The notes: generated by a model from the sequence alone, not told the origin. A stretch of DNA of 64,000 bases from Microbacterium sp. SS28 (GCF_022761035.1 NZ_JAKWJP010000001.1:248001-312000); one strand, 5' to 3'. Positions 17,646-26,401 are shown, counted from the stretch's first letter. Program-made: numbers and translations.

Positions 17646-18017
17646 TCAACTCGCGGTTGCGTACCGGGCCGGGTCTGCGTCCCAGAGCGGGGGGCAGTCG
17701 GCGCAGCAGAACCAGTACCTCGTCCCTCGGTAGTCGCGGTAGAGGCCCTTCGCCTCGGCGCGCTCCGGGTTCACCATGTTGTCCGGCATCACGGGGCATT
17801 CCACCAGCTGCGCCGCACCGGGCTCCGGGTCGTGGTGGTGGTGGTGCGCGACCGTGGCGGCGAAGCGGTCGTGTGGGTGCTCATGCCCGTGACCCTCGTC
17901 GTGCGCGGGCACATGGTCGTGCGCGGGCCCGTGGTCGTGCTCGCGGGGATGGTGATCGTGCTCGTGCTCGTGCTCGTGCTCGTGGGGATGGTGATCGTGC
18001 TCGTGGTGGTGGGTCAT
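17646..18017 (-). CDS. His-rich YHS-domain metal-binding protein
   Basis: A 123-residue cytoplasmic protein. Residues 1-63 are dominated by histidine, mostly His-Glu, His-Asp and His-Pro pairs, forming an obvious metal sponge. Residues 70-121 form a YHS/TRASH-like domain: VECPVMPDNMV, YRDYRGTRYWFCCADC and a final LWDADPARYA, with cysteines at 74, 104, 105 and 108 as candidate ligands. It follows copA after 13 bases and precedes DUF6153, so it should be co-expressed under CsoR control. It is probably a copper or silver buffer or carrier feeding the exporter; that role is inference. Confidence 0.8.
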   Translation of the reverse strand: MTHHHEHDHHPHEHEHEHEHDHHPREHDHGPAHDHVPAHDEGHGHEHPHDRFAATVAHHHHHDPEPGAAQLVECPVMPDNMVNPERAEAKGLYRDYRGTRYWFCCADCPPLWDADPARYATAS

Positions 18018-18030
18018 GTCTGTTCCTGTC

Positions 18031-20295
18031 TCAGGATTCGACGGTCTGCCGGATCATCGGTGCAACGGCGGGGATGCCGGGGAGCGGACGGAATCTCCTT
18101 AGGCGGAGACTGTTCGTCACGACGAACACTGAGGAGAACGCCATCGCCGCGGCCGCGACGATCGGGTTGAGGAGGGCGGCCATCGCGATCGGGACGGCGG
18201 CGACGTTGTAGGCGAAGGCCCAGAACAGGTTGCCCTTGATCGTGCCGAGGGTGCGGCGTGCGAGCCGGATCGCGTCGGGCACGACAAGAAGATCGCCCGA
18301 GACGATCGTCAGATCGCTGGCCGTGATCGCGGCGTCAGTGCCGGTGCCCATGGCGATGCCGAGGTCCGCGGCTGCGAGCGCGGCGGCGTCGTTGACGCCG
18401 TCCCCGACCATCGCGACGACTCGACCGCGCTGCTGGAGGTCACGGATCGCGTCGAGCTTGCCGGCCGGGGTCATGCCCGATCGGACATCGTCGATTCCGA
18501 CAGCGGCCGCGACAGCGTGCGCGGCACCCGCGTTGTCGCCGGTCAGGAGAATGGGGGTCAGGCCGAGCCTGCGGAGGCGGGTGATCGCCTCAGCACTGTG
18601 CGGCTTCACGGTGTCCGCGACGCTGATCGCGCCCCGCGCCACACCGTCCCACGCCACCACGATGACACTCCCACCGGCAGCCTCGTCGGCGGCGATGCGT
18701 GCGGTGAGGGCGACGGGGACCTGGATCGCCCATTGCTCGTCAAGCCATGCGGCGCGTCCGGCGACGACCAGGCGTCCCTCGACGACGGCCTGAACACCCT
18801 GCCCGGCATGCGCGAGGAACTCTTCCGCCGTGGGCGGGGCGGGAATGGCGTCGACGATGGCACGGGCGATCGGATGCTCCGACCCGTGCTCAGCTGCGGC
18901 TGCGATACGGAGCAGTTCGTGCTCACTGACCGCTTCTGTGGGATGGACGGCGCTGATGCTCATGGCGCCTTCGGTCACGGTGCCGGTCTTGTCGAGCACG
19001 ATGGTGTCGACGCGGCGGGTCTGCTCGAGCACCTGCGGGCCGCGAATGAGAATTCCCAGCTGAGAGCCCCGGCCGGTGCCGACCAGAAGAGCCGTAGGAG
19101 TGGCGAGCCCCAACGCGCACGGGCACGCGATGATCAGCGTTGTGACCGCCGCGGTGAACGCGATCTCCAGCGGAGCCCCGGTCAGCGCCCACCCCGTGAA
19201 CGCGATGATTGCCAGACCGATCACGATTGGAACGAAGATGGCCGAGACCCGGTCCGCGAGCCGCTGCACCTCCGCTTTGCCGGTTTGCGCGTCTTCCACA
19301 AGCTTCGCGATGCGAGCGAGCTCGGTGTCAGCACCAGTTCGGGTGATCCGGACCAGCAGTCGGCCTCCGGCATTGACGGTGGCGCCGACGACCGGTGCGC
19401 CGGGTCCCACTTCCACCGGGACGGACTCGCCCGTCAGCATGCTCTCGTCGACGGCGGATGCGCCCTCGACCACGACGCCGTCGGAAGGGATCTTCTCCCC
19501 CGGCCGCACGACCACCGTGTCACCCACCGCGAGCTGGTCGACTGGGATTCGCCGTTCCAGACCGTCGCGGACCACCGCGGCATCCTTTGCTCCCAGTTCG
19601 AGGAGCGCGCGCAAGGCCTCGCCGGACTGTCGCTTGGCCCGTGTCTCCATGTATCGGCCGGCGAGGATGAACACCGTCACCAGCGCGGCAACCTCGAGAT
19701 AGAGCTCGTGACCACCAGCCTGCGGAGGGCCGAAGAGTTGGAAGCTCATCGTCATCCCGGGCATGCCAGCACCACCGAAAAACAGCGCGTACAGCGACCA
19801 CCCGAACGAGGCGAGCACGCCCACACTGATCAGCGTGTCCATCGTGGCGGCACCGTGCCGGGCGTTGATCGCCGCTGCGCGGTGGAACGGCCAGGCACCC
19901 CACACCACGATCGGGGCGGTCAGGGTCAGTGCCAGCCACTGCCAGTTCGTGAACTGGAGCGCGGGGATCATCGACATCAGCGCGACGGGCGCCGCAAGCA
20001 CAGCCGAGATGATCAGCCGCTGTCGCCAGGAGGTCAGCTCCGGGTCCGCCGCAGCTCGCCGGTTCTCGTCCGCGGCGGCCGGCGGAGCGGGGACTGCGGC
20101 GGCATACCCGGCGGCCTCGACGGCGGCCACCAGCTGTTCGACTGGCACGCCGTCGGCGCGGACGTGTGCACGCTCGGTCGCGAAGTTGACCGTCGCCTCA
20201 ACACCCGGGAGCTTGTTCAGCTTCCGTTCGATCCGGGTGGCGCACGAGGCGCATGTCATCCCGGTGATGTCGAGGTCGACGTCGGCGGTGCTCAT
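18031..20295 (-). CDS. copA: Copper-exporting P1B-1 ATPase CopA
   Basis: A 754-residue Cu(I)-exporting ATPase. One heavy-metal-associated domain (GMTCASC at 12-18) precedes eight membrane helices. The TGES motif is near 288-291, the ion-binding CPC at 391-393 in helix 6, and the phosphorylation site DKTGTVTEG starts at D435. The hinge is [18 protein letters not shown] and helix 8 carries [18 protein letters not shown]. These are the CopA signatures. Its ATG overlaps the copZ stop as ATGA, so the chaperone and pump are translationally coupled. Expression should follow CsoR. It differs from the second ATPase of the island, which has CPD and a His-rich tail. Confidence 0.95.
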   Translation of the reverse strand: MSTADVDLDITGMTCASCATRIERKLNKLPGVEATVNFATERAHVRADGVPVEQLVAAVEAAGYAAAVPAPPAAADENRRAAADPELTSWRQRLIISAVLAAPVALMSMIPALQFTNWQWLALTLTAPIVVWGAWPFHRAAAINARHGAATMDTLISVGVLASFGWSLYALFFGGAGMPGMTMSFQLFGPPQAGGHELYLEVAALVTVFILAGRYMETRAKRQSGEALRALLELGAKDAAVVRDGLERRIPVDQLAVGDTVVVRPGEKIPSDGVVVEGASAVDESMLTGESVPVEVGPGAPVVGATVNAGGRLLVRITRTGADTELARIAKLVEDAQTGKAEVQRLADRVSAIFVPIVIGLAIIAFTGWALTGAPLEIAFTAAVTTLIIACPCALGLATPTALLVGTGRGSQLGILIRGPQVLEQTRRVDTIVLDKTGTVTEGAMSISAVHPTEAVSEHELLRIAAAAEHGSEHPIARAIVDAIPAPPTAEEFLAHAGQGVQAVVEGRLVVAGRAAWLDEQWAIQVPVALTARIAADEAAGGSVIVVAWDGVARGAISVADTVKPHSAEAITRLRRLGLTPILLTGDNAGAAHAVAAAVGIDDVRSGMTPAGKLDAIRDLQQRGRVVAMVGDGVNDAAALAAADLGIAMGTGTDAAITASDLTIVSGDLLVVPDAIRLARRTLGTIKGNLFWAFAYNVAAVPIAMAALLNPIVAAAAMAFSSVFVVTNSLRLRRFRPLPGIPAVAPMIRQTVES

Positions 20296-20642
20296 GAGGT
20301 GGGCGCGAGCGCGTACCCGGCCTCTTCGACCGCGGCACGCACCTGGTCTTCGTCGAGAACGGCGTCGCTTGCGACGCGAACACGGGAGAGGCCGCCCGAG
20401 TTCAGGTCGACGTCCACCTCGGCGACCCCCGGAAGCTCGGAGAGCTCCTCGGTCACGCTGCGCACGCAGTGTCCGCACGTCATGCCCTCGACGAGGTAGT
20501 CGGTGACGATGGGGCGCGACCCCATCGGCTCGGGCGCGGTCTGCGCCGACGCCGTGGCAGTCGCGTGGCTGGTCGGGGAACAGCAGGCGCAGCCGGCGTT
20601 CTTGTCGGTCAGGCCGAGGTCGCGAGTCTCAAAAGCAGTCAT
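20292..20642 (-). CDS. copZ: Copper chaperone CopZ-like, heavy-metal-associated domain
   Basis: A 116-residue protein. The C-terminal 70 residues are a single heavy-metal-associated domain with GMTCGHC at 53-59, [20 protein letters not shown] and the closing [10 protein letters not shown]. The first 45 residues are an extension with a small cysteine cluster GCACC at 17-21, absent from classical 68-residue CopZ, which may add a metal site. It would hand Cu(I) to CopA, to which it is coupled by a start/stop overlap, and it lies 32 bases after csoR. Function is well supported by family and context. Confidence 0.9.
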   Translation of the reverse strand: MTAFETRDLGLTDKNAGCACCSPTSHATATASAQTAPEPMGSRPIVTDYLVEGMTCGHCVRSVTEELSELPGVAEVDVDLNSGGLSRVRVASDAVLDEDQVRAAVEEAGYALAPTS

Positions 20643-20674
20643 AGTTCTTCCTTCTTGTGGCGTCTTGTCGTGGC

Positions 20675-20962
20675 TCAGGAGCGGACGAGGCGTGCGATCG
20701 CGTCGCTGGCTTCGCGCAGCTTTTCGTCTGCGACCGGTCCCCCGGCGGCTGTGGCTTCAGCGACGCAGTGCGTCAGGTGGTCTTCGAGCAAGGCGAGGGC
20801 GACAGATTCCAGCGCACTCTTCGCAGCGGAAACCTGGGTAAGCACATCGATGCAGTACTTGTCTTCTTCGATCATGCGGGCGATGCCGCGCACCTGCCCC
20901 TCCGCGCGGCGGAGACGCTTAAGCAGAGCTTCCTTGTCGTCGACATAACCGTGAACATGCAT
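20675..20962 (-). CDS. csoR: Copper-sensing transcriptional repressor CsoR
   Basis: A 95-residue all-helical repressor. The start at 20962 (MHVHGYVDDKEALLKRLRRA) has AGGAGG upstream; a longer in-frame version to 21058 would overlap the operator. The family's DNA-contact helix EGQVRGIARMIEED is present. The copper ligands are C37, H62 and C66 (in DKYCIDVL and EDHLTHCV), the conserved Cys-His-Cys set. Apo-CsoR represses its own operon and Cu(I) binding releases it. The GC-rich palindrome just upstream is its likely operator. It heads the copper export operon. Confidence 0.95.
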   Translation of the reverse strand: MHVHGYVDDKEALLKRLRRAEGQVRGIARMIEEDKYCIDVLTQVSAAKSALESVALALLEDHLTHCVAEATAAGGPVADEKLREASDAIARLVRS

Positions 20963-20984
20963 CGCCGTACCTCCTACTCCATTG

Positions 20985-20999
20985 TACCCCATGGGGGTA
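20985..20999. promoter_or_regulatory. CsoR operator candidate
   Basis: TACCCCATGGGGGTA, 22 bases before the csoR start, is an almost symmetrical G/C-tract palindrome of the type CsoR binds (two G-rich arms around an AT centre). It sits where it would block the promoter of the csoR operon. A further GGGGTAG lies just to the right. Confidence 0.75.
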
Positions 21000-21095
21000 T
21001 GGGGTAGTGCGGGACTTTGGGTATTCGGGGATGGTTCGTGCGACCGACCTGCTGGCAATGTCGCCGTCCTGTGTCGCGGCGTTCCTCCGAGGAAT

Positions 21096-21126
21096 GGCCG
21101 AGATCGTCAAGACCGTGTCCTAGGTG
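21096..21126. repeat. 31-bp direct repeat, copy A
   Basis: This 31-bp stretch, starting GGCCGAGATCGTCAAGA, recurs at 23561-23591 with one mismatch. Weaker similarity continues for about 30 bases to the right (both have CATA, then CGTGAA, at matching distance). The copies bracket the hydrolase-glxA pair, 2,465 bp apart. Read as protein on the minus strand, both give HLGHxLDDLGH. Confidence 0.8.
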
Positions 21127-21208
21127 ACGTGGCGAGGCGCTCATAGCGTGAAGTCGTAGGGAAGACGCCGCGGCAATCGTCCGGCGCGAGGTGAGGACGG
21201 AGTCCATT

Positions 21209-22534
21209 GTGTCTAGTAAGTCGGCTCTCATTGAAGCCCCAACCCCAGAGGCGAAGGGATATCGCGAAGCGACTGTTTCGGGGCCGGCGCGGCGGGGACG
21301 CATCGGAGTCATCGTCTTCGGTTCCTTGACCCTCGGATTGGTGACTGCGGTTCTCCTCGTGCTGGTCCCGTTCGGACCAGCGACCCAGAGCGCAGTCATC
21401 GGATCCGTGCTGTGCGGATTCGCGGCGGGTTGGGCGATGCTGGCCCTGCTCGCAGCGCGGTTCACCGATCAGCCGCAGCGATGGGCGTTCGCCCCCGCCG
21501 CGCTGATGGGGCCGAGCGGACTTCTCCTAGTGGTGTTCGGACCGGCAGTGCAACCGGCGGTCAACTGGATTCTTCCTGCAGCAATGCTCGCCGTGTCGAT
21601 TTACATGATCGTGCGCGTCCGGCAGAACCTCAGCGGGTCGCGCGCTCGGTGGGTGCTTTATCCCGTGATCGCGGCGCTGGGGCTGGCGTCGGTCGGAGCC
21701 GGCTATCAGGCGATCGGCGAGGCGGTGGATGCCCAGGCGACCCCGATGCCCGGACGGCTGATCGATGTCGGCGGTCACCGTCTGCACCTGTACTGCGCCG
21801 GCTCCGGCGGCCCCACCGTGGTGCTGGAAGCCGGCGGCGGTGCAGCGGCCGCCGAGCTCGAGCTGCTCCGCTCGGCGGTGGCACGCGACACCCGCGTGTG
21901 CGTCTACGACCGCGCCGGGCGCGGCTGGAGCGACTCCACCCCCACGCTCGCCCACGGCATCCAGATCGCGACCGACCTGCACACCCTGCTCGAGCGGGCA
22001 CAGGTTCCTGGACCGTACGTCCTCGCGGGCCATTCCTTCGGCGGGCTGTACGTGCAGATGTTCGCCACGCAGTATCCGAGCGATGTCGCGGGGATGGTGC
22101 TGATCGACTCAACTGCGCCCGACGCGACCTCCTCCGGCTACCAGCCCCACCCGTTCGTCATGGACCGTGTCATCGCGTTGCTCTCCTCACCCGCACAGCT
22201 CGGGTTGGGCCACATGTTCGGAGGTACCGCACGCGACCTGCTCAGCAGCATCAACGAGTACGCCGACGCGGGAGACGCCGTGCAGCACGCGGCGTCCCTC
22301 ACCGGCTTCGGCGACAAGCCCCTGTTCGTTCTGACCGCCGGCGTCGACAGCGATGCTGAGTGGTTCGAGGCGCAGGACCGGATGGCCGCATTGTCGACCG
22401 ACAGCGTGCACCGCGTCGTCGAGAATGCCAGCCACCAGATGCTGGTCTCGGATGAAGAACCCGCCGCCGTCACGGCTCACGCGATTCTCGACGTGGTCGC
22501 CGCCGTCCGGAGTGGTCAGCCCCTCGCAAAGTGA
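21209..22534 (+). CDS. Membrane-anchored alpha/beta hydrolase
   Basis: A 441-residue protein with an N-terminal membrane part and a C-terminal hydrolase. Three to four hydrophobic segments lie in residues 30-170 (VIVFGSLTLGLVTAVLLVLV, GPSGLLLVVFGPAVQPAV, WVLYPVIAALGLASVGAGY). The hydrolase starts at MPGRLIDVGGHRLHLYCAG, with the nucleophile elbow GHSFGG and a late catalytic histidine in VENASHQMLV. The substrate is unknown. The GTG at 21209 is preferred because GGAG lies six bases upstream; a GTG at 21191 in frame is the alternative. It converges on glxA, separated by a strong hairpin. Confidence 0.8.
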   Translation: MSSKSALIEAPTPEAKGYREATVSGPARRGRIGVIVFGSLTLGLVTAVLLVLVPFGPATQSAVIGSVLCGFAAGWAMLALLAARFTDQPQRWAFAPAALMGPSGLLLVVFGPAVQPAVNWILPAAMLAVSIYMIVRVRQNLSGSRARWVLYPVIAALGLASVGAGYQAIGEAVDAQATPMPGRLIDVGGHRLHLYCAGSGGPTVVLEAGGGAAAAELELLRSAVARDTRVCVYDRAGRGWSDSTPTLAHGIQIATDLHTLLERAQVPGPYVLAGHSFGGLYVQMFATQYPSDVAGMVLIDSTAPDATSSGYQPHPFVMDRVIALLSSPAQLGLGHMFGGTARDLLSSINEYADAGDAVQHAASLTGFGDKPLFVLTAGVDSDAEWFEAQDRMAALSTDSVHRVVENASHQMLVSDEEPAAVTAHAILDVVAAVRSGQPLAK

Positions 22535-22537
22535 GAC

Positions 22538-22572
22538 GAGTGCCGGCGCGCGCAGGTCGCGCGCCGGCACTC
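22538..22572. terminator. Bidirectional terminator between hydrolase and glxA
   Basis: A perfect 15-bp inverted repeat, arms GAGTGCCGGCGCGCG at 22538-22552 and its complement at 22558-22572, with a five-base loop. It lies between two convergent stops and can serve both genes. Confidence 0.85.
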
Positions 22573-22586
22573 CCGCGGTCCGGCTG

Positions 22587-23609
22587 TCAGGTCGGCCCGA
22601 AATGGTGCCGGTGGTCGCCGGGCGTCGTGTTGAGCCGCCGGCGGAAGGCGCGGTTCATGGTCTCGGGGGTTCCGAAGCCGCACTTTCGGGCGATCTCCTC
22701 CATCCCGAGGAGAGTGGTCTCGAGGAGGCGGCACGCCGCCTCCATCCGCACCGCCTCGACATGTTCCGCGGGTGTGATGCCGACCTCGCCTTTGAACACG
22801 CGACTGAACTGCCGTTCCGAAAGGTGGGTGCGCTGCGCCATCGCCGGGATAGAGAGGTCGGCGGTGAGGTTGTCGGGAATCCAGGCCAGCAGGTCGCGGA
22901 TAGGTTCGTCGTTCGCGGACTGGGCCGCGAGTACTGCGGAGAACTGGGCCTGCCCGCCCGAGCGGCGAAGGTAGACAACCAGCCGGCGGGCGACGGTCGC
23001 TGCCGCTTTACGGCCGTGATCGTCGGCGACTAGGGCGAGCGCGAGGTCGATGCCCGCGGTGACGCCGGCAGAGGTCCAGACGTTGCCGTCCTGCACATAG
23101 ATCGCATCTGGCTCGACCGCGACCTCCGGGTAGTCGCGCTCGAGGTCTGCGCATTCCGCCCAGTGCGTCGTCGCGCGGCGTCCGTCAAGCACCCCCGCTG
23201 CGGCGAGGAGGAACGCACCCGAGCAGACCGATGTCACCCGACGTGACCGAGCCGCGAGCCGCCGGACGTTGTCGACCAGCTTCGTGTCGGCGGCCGCGAC
23301 ATCCATGTCTCGGCCCCCGGAGACCACGAGCGTGTCGATGTCTCCGGTGACCTGCTCGATCGGGTCGGTCGCAAACGCGAGGCCGCTCGTCGAGACGACG
23401 GAACCGCCGTCGACGCTGACGAGCTGGGTCGCGTATCGGGGAATCGGCAGGAACCGCGACGCGGTGGAGAACACCTCCAGCGGTCCCGTGACGTCGAGGA
23501 TCTGCGCGGAGGGGAACCCCACGATCACGATCCGCGGCTCGGTCTGGGCCGGTCCTCGGTGGCCGAGATCGTCAAGAGCGTGTCCTAGGTGGGTCGCGGG
23601 CTCAGTCAT
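22587..23609 (-). CDS. GlxA family transcriptional regulator (DJ-1/PfpI plus AraC)
   Basis: A 340-residue regulator with an N-terminal DJ-1/PfpI-like domain, from RIVIVGFPSAQILDVTGPLE through VTSVCSGAFLLAAAGVLDGR, and a C-terminal AraC DNA-binding domain with two helix-turn-helix motifs (LSIPAMAQRTHLSERQFSRV and MEEIARKCGFGTPETMNRAF). The PfpI part has the nucleophile-elbow cysteine but usually serves as a ligand sensor in this family. The first 24 residues are encoded by the second copy of a 31-bp repeat also present at 21096, so this N-terminus may be borrowed sequence. Its target is unknown; the adjacent hydrolases are candidates. Confidence 0.85.
   Translation of the reverse strand: MTEPATHLGHALDDLGHRGPAQTEPRIVIVGFPSAQILDVTGPLEVFSTASRFLPIPRYATQLVSVDGGSVVSTSGLAFATDPIEQVTGDIDTLVVSGGRDMDVAAADTKLVDNVRRLAARSRRVTSVCSGAFLLAAAGVLDGRRATTHWAECADLERDYPEVAVEPDAIYVQDGNVWTSAGVTAGIDLALALVADDHGRKAAATVARRLVVYLRRSGGQAQFSAVLAAQSANDEPIRDLLAWIPDNLTADLSIPAMAQRTHLSERQFSRVFKGEVGITPAEHVEAVRMEAACRLLETTLLGMEEIARKCGFGTPETMNRAFRRRLNTTPGDHRHHFGPT
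23561..23591. repeat. 31-bp direct repeat, copy B
   Basis: Second copy of the 31-bp repeat described at 21096-21126, one base different. It overlaps the 5' coding end of glxA on the minus strand. On the plus strand both copies end a short frame reading AEIVK(T/S)VS and a TAG stop, so they may be remnants of the 3' end of one gene. Confidence 0.8.
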
Positions 23610-23646
23610 ACCGTGAAATCACCCCCATAACAGGAATCGAGGCCTC

Positions 23647-23841
23647 GTGTATTCGCCATACTGCACCGGTTTCCGGTGGATGTCGCTTGTCACCGCGGTC
23701 GCGGTCACTGCCGCGCTCATCGCATTTCGCCGTTGCGCGAGCAATGAGCGAATCGCCTACGCCGTCGCGGCCGGAGCCGTGCGCCGACGGAGCGAGTCTG
23801 CAGCATCCACCCCGTCCCTCTTCGAATCGAGTCCGAAATGA
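23647..23841 (+). CDS. Small open frame before serine hydrolase, doubtful
   Basis: A 64-codon frame starting at a GTG and ending with a TGA that overlaps the serine hydrolase ATG as ATGA. The first half contains a hydrophobic stretch WMSLVTAVAVTAALIAF and the rest is polar and Arg/Ser-rich. The overlap is the style of coupled genes in this window, but I see no ribosome site and no resemblance to a known protein. It could equally be a leader region. Confidence 0.25.
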   Translation: MYSPYCTGFRWMSLVTAVAVTAALIAFRRCASNERIAYAVAAGAVRRRSESAASTPSLFESSPK

Positions 23842-25430
23842 TCACCGTACGACTCTCGACCTACGCCCGCTACGGGTTCGCCTTGCTGCTCTCGATGGCG
23901 GCCATTGCGCTTCCCACCGTGCCCGCCTCGGCAGCACAGGATGAGGCGATCGACGTCGAGGCGGTCGACCAGTTCGTGATCGACAGCCTCGCCCAGGCGG
24001 GGATCCCGGGGGCGGCCATCGCGATCACCCGCGGGCGGGAAATCGTGCATGTGCGGGGCTATGGGCACGACTCCGAGGGCAGCGCGGTCACCGACGGGAC
24101 TTCGTTCCGGATCGCGTCGTTGAGCAAGGCGTTCACGTCCCTTGCCGTGATGCAGCTCGTCGACGCCGGAAAGATCGCGCTTGACGACAGCGTTTACTCC
24201 CGCCTGCCGGAGTTCCATATCGCCGATCCGCGCGGGAAGGACATCACGATCCGCGAGCTCCTCGATCAGACGTCCGGGCTCGCGGACCGGGAGGTCCCCG
24301 ATCTCAGCCGGCCGCAGCCGGCCACTCTCGCCGAAGCAGCCGCGAGCCTTCACGCCGCGCGCCTGGTCGCCGATCCGGGAGACGAGTTCAACTACCACAA
24401 CCCCAACTATCAAGTCGCCGCGCGGCTGGTCGAGGTCGTCAGCGGGGAGAGCTTCGACGAGTATCTCCGCCACCATGTCTTCCGGCCCGCCGGCATGGAT
24501 GCGAGCACCGACACCAAGAAGGACAACGATCCTGTAGCCGATCTCGCGGGCGGGCACCTGCTCGCCTACGGGCGGCCGGTCCCGGTGCCCGCCCCGGGCG
24601 ACTTCGCGGACGGCGCGGGCGGCGTCGTGTCGACCGCCGCCGACATGGCGCAATGGCTCATCGTGCAAGCCGGCGGTGGCGTCACCGCCGACGGCGTCCG
24701 AATCGTGTCCGAGTCGGCCATGACGCAGATGCACACGAGCCGTGGAAGCTCCCGCTACGCGCTCGGCTGGAGCACCAGCGGACCTGAGGATGCCCCGACC
24801 CGGCTCACGCACACCGGCAACCTCCTCACCTTCAGCGCCGCGACCGCGATCCTGCCTGAGTCCCGGATCGGCCTCTCGCTGATGTTCAACGCCAGCTCCG
24901 GGGTGCTCATCGAGCAGATCGGGATCTTCCACGGAGTACTCGACATCATCGAGGGTGGAGACCCGCGCCCCACCGCGCCCTATCTATCCCGGCAGGTTCC
25001 TCGACACCGTGCTCGCGGTCCTCACTGTCGCCATGCTTCTCGCGGCGTGTCGTGGAGTGGTCTCCGCGGGTCGGTGGGCAGTCCGCCTCGGCCGGACACC
25101 TGTCCTCGCAATCGCGCGCCTCGCACCGCTCGTTGGACTGCTCGTGCTGGTCGCGTCTGTGCCCAAGCTCGCTGGATGGTTCCTCGATGGCCGCGACTTC
25201 ACCTGGGTCACGATCCTGTACAGCTGGCCCGCGCTCGCGATCTTCGCTGCCACGACTGCGCTCGCAGGGACTGTGACGCTGGCCGCCAGGAGCTGGCAGC
25301 TTGGAGCGATCGCACCGCGGGATCGTCCGAGGTCCGCGGCTGCTCGCAGAGAGCGGGAGGCAGCGGCGCCGAATCTGTTGCGACTCGCGCCGGTGATGCG
25401 GACACCCGCGCGACCGTAGGGCTGTCCTAG
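23838..25430 (+). CDS. Beta-lactamase-fold serine hydrolase, C-terminus altered by frameshift
   Basis: An exported serine hydrolase of the class C beta-lactamase / esterase family. A signal peptide (FALLLSMAAIALPTVPASAA) precedes the catalytic domain. The SxxK motif is in RIASLSKAFTSLA, the tyrosine motif is YHNPNY and the third motif is HTGNL, so the active site is intact. Up to about residue 375 (FHGVLDIIEGGDPRP) the protein is normal. Beyond it the frame becomes Arg/Pro/Cys-rich nonsense to the stop at 25430. The expected membrane-spanning C-terminal part lies in the neighbouring frame (24960-25419), so an indel near 24,960-25,000 split the gene, or the base call is wrong. Confidence 0.75.
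   Translation: MITVRLSTYARYGFALLLSMAAIALPTVPASAAQDEAIDVEAVDQFVIDSLAQAGIPGAAIAITRGREIVHVRGYGHDSEGSAVTDGTSFRIASLSKAFTSLAVMQLVDAGKIALDDSVYSRLPEFHIADPRGKDITIRELLDQTSGLADREVPDLSRPQPATLAEAAASLHAARLVADPGDEFNYHNPNYQVAARLVEVVSGESFDEYLRHHVFRPAGMDASTDTKKDNDPVADLAGGHLLAYGRPVPVPAPGDFADGAGGVVSTAADMAQWLIVQAGGGVTADGVRIVSESAMTQMHTSRGSSRYALGWSTSGPEDAPTRLTHTGNLLTFSAATAILPESRIGLSLMFNASSGVLIEQIGIFHGVLDIIEGGDPRPTAPYLSRQVPRHRARGPHCRHASRGVSWSGLRGSVGSPPRPDTCPRNRAPRTARWTARAGRVCAQARWMVPRWPRLHLGHDPVQLARARDLRCHDCARRDCDAGRQELAAWSDRTAGSSEVRGCSQRAGGSGAESVATRAGDADTRATVGLS
24955..25419 (+). pseudogene. Displaced C-terminal membrane part of the serine hydrolase
   Basis: In the +1 frame relative to the hydrolase, this segment reads PGRFLDTVLAVLTVAMLLAA, then IARLAPLVGLLVLVASVPKL and WVTILYSWPALAIFAATTAL, three good membrane helices followed by a charged tail. 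Penicillin-binding-like serine hydrolases of this type commonly end in such helices. No start codon with a ribosome site exists, so it is best read as the severed end of the gene at 23838. Confidence 0.65.
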
Positions 25431-25467
25431 CTCCAACGCGTCGCGTCTCCGGATGAATTTGGCGATG

Positions 25468-25498
25468 GGATGCCGGCGGGCTCGCCCCGCCGGCATCC
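25468..25498. terminator. Terminator between serine hydrolase and CPBP protease
   Basis: Perfect 13-bp arms GGATGCCGGCGGG (25468-25480) and complement (25486-25498) with a five-base loop, placed between convergent genes. Confidence 0.8.
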
Positions 25499-25513
25499 GT
25501 AACCGAGTCGCAT

Positions 25514-26311
25514 TCACCGCGGACTCGAGCGCGCGCCTTGACGCTGCAGCGCCACGCCCGCTGCCACGCCCGCCAGCAGGGTCACGGCGAGGCGGACCCA
25601 GTCATAGGACGGATCGATCAGCGACGGCGTGGCGTTGAACGACGCGTGCAGCAGACCGACGGTGAGAAGGCTCCCGCCCGTCCACCGGTCCACACCGGCA
25701 ATCATCAGGCGCAGCCCGAAGCCGGCCACGACGAGGGAGACGATGTTGATCAGGACGTTTCCGCCTGCGAATGCCAACGGCAGGTGGATAGCCGCGAACA
25801 TGAGTGCGGTGAGCGAGCTGCCCGCGATCGTCCCCCAGCGCAGCATGGCCCGCCGCTGGAAGTAGCCGGTCCAAGCCGTCTCCTCCCAGATGTTGATGAT
25901 CAGCCAGCTGCTCAGGAGTTGAACCGCGAAACCGCCCAGCACAGTCAGAGTGAGAGGCTGCGCTGCGCCTAATGCGGCGGACAGAGCCCACACCACCGCG
26001 GGCAAGCCCAAGCCGGCCACGGGCAGCCACCACCAGTGCGCGGGGAGTCGAACAGCGTCGCGCAGCAGATGTCGCACCGCGGCTCCCCCACCCTCACGCC
26101 AGGTGAAGAGAAGTGCAGGCAGCAGCAGGCCGAGGAAGTTCACGGCCAGCAGGAACACCTCCATCGGAAGCTGCAGCGCGACCGCCATGCCGAGCAGGAC
26201 CCACCCGGAGAGGACCGCGATGCCGGCGAAGAGGAAGAGGTTCCTTGTGCGGGGCGCGGCGACCGGCTTCCGCCGCGTGTGTGACCGCTGCCGCGGCGTG
26301 GACGTAGACAT
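25514..26311 (-). CDS. CPBP-family intramembrane metalloprotease
   Basis: A 265-residue, multi-helix membrane protein of the CAAX-protease/bacteriocin-processing (CPBP, Abi) family. The catalytic motifs are present: EETAWTGYFQRR (Glu-Glu with the Arg), the histidine in FAAIHLPLAF and a third motif LLHASFNATPS. The ATG at 26311 has AAGGAG upstream; an upstream ATG at 26344 lacks one. Its promoter carries a SoxR-type operator between a TTGACC -35 and a TAACGT -10 with a 19-base spacer, so it is probably induced through the soxR gene next door. Substrate unknown. Confidence 0.85.
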   Translation of the reverse strand: MSTSTPRQRSHTRRKPVAAPRTRNLFLFAGIAVLSGWVLLGMAVALQLPMEVFLLAVNFLGLLLPALLFTWREGGGAAVRHLLRDAVRLPAHWWWLPVAGLGLPAVVWALSAALGAAQPLTLTVLGGFAVQLLSSWLIINIWEETAWTGYFQRRAMLRWGTIAGSSLTALMFAAIHLPLAFAGGNVLINIVSLVVAGFGLRLMIAGVDRWTGGSLLTVGLLHASFNATPSLIDPSYDWVRLAVTLLAGVAAGVALQRQGARSSPR

Positions 26312-26362
26312 GATCTGCTCCTTCGAGTGCTCGGAACGGGCCACCTGCCCGTCCTACGAGGC

Positions 26363-26393
26363 ACGTTAGAACCTCAACCGAAGTTGAGGTCAA
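26363..26393 (-). promoter_or_regulatory. SoxR-type promoter and operator of the CPBP gene
   Basis: On the minus strand TTGACC (26388-26393) and TAACGT (26363-26368) are separated by 19 bases, the overlong spacer typical of MerR-family promoters. Inside lies the inverted repeat ACCTCAACCGAAGTTGAGGT (26371-26390), with 8-bp arms around four bases, very like the SoxR box of other bacteria. The soxR gene is 11 bases away. Confidence 0.8.
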
Positions 26394-26401
26394 GAGCGAA
26401 T

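Noticed and set aside
21030..21122. A 30-codon plus-strand frame ending in repeat A
   Set aside because: It may be the tail of a lost gene, but it has no start signal and no recognisable family; treated as part of the repeat.
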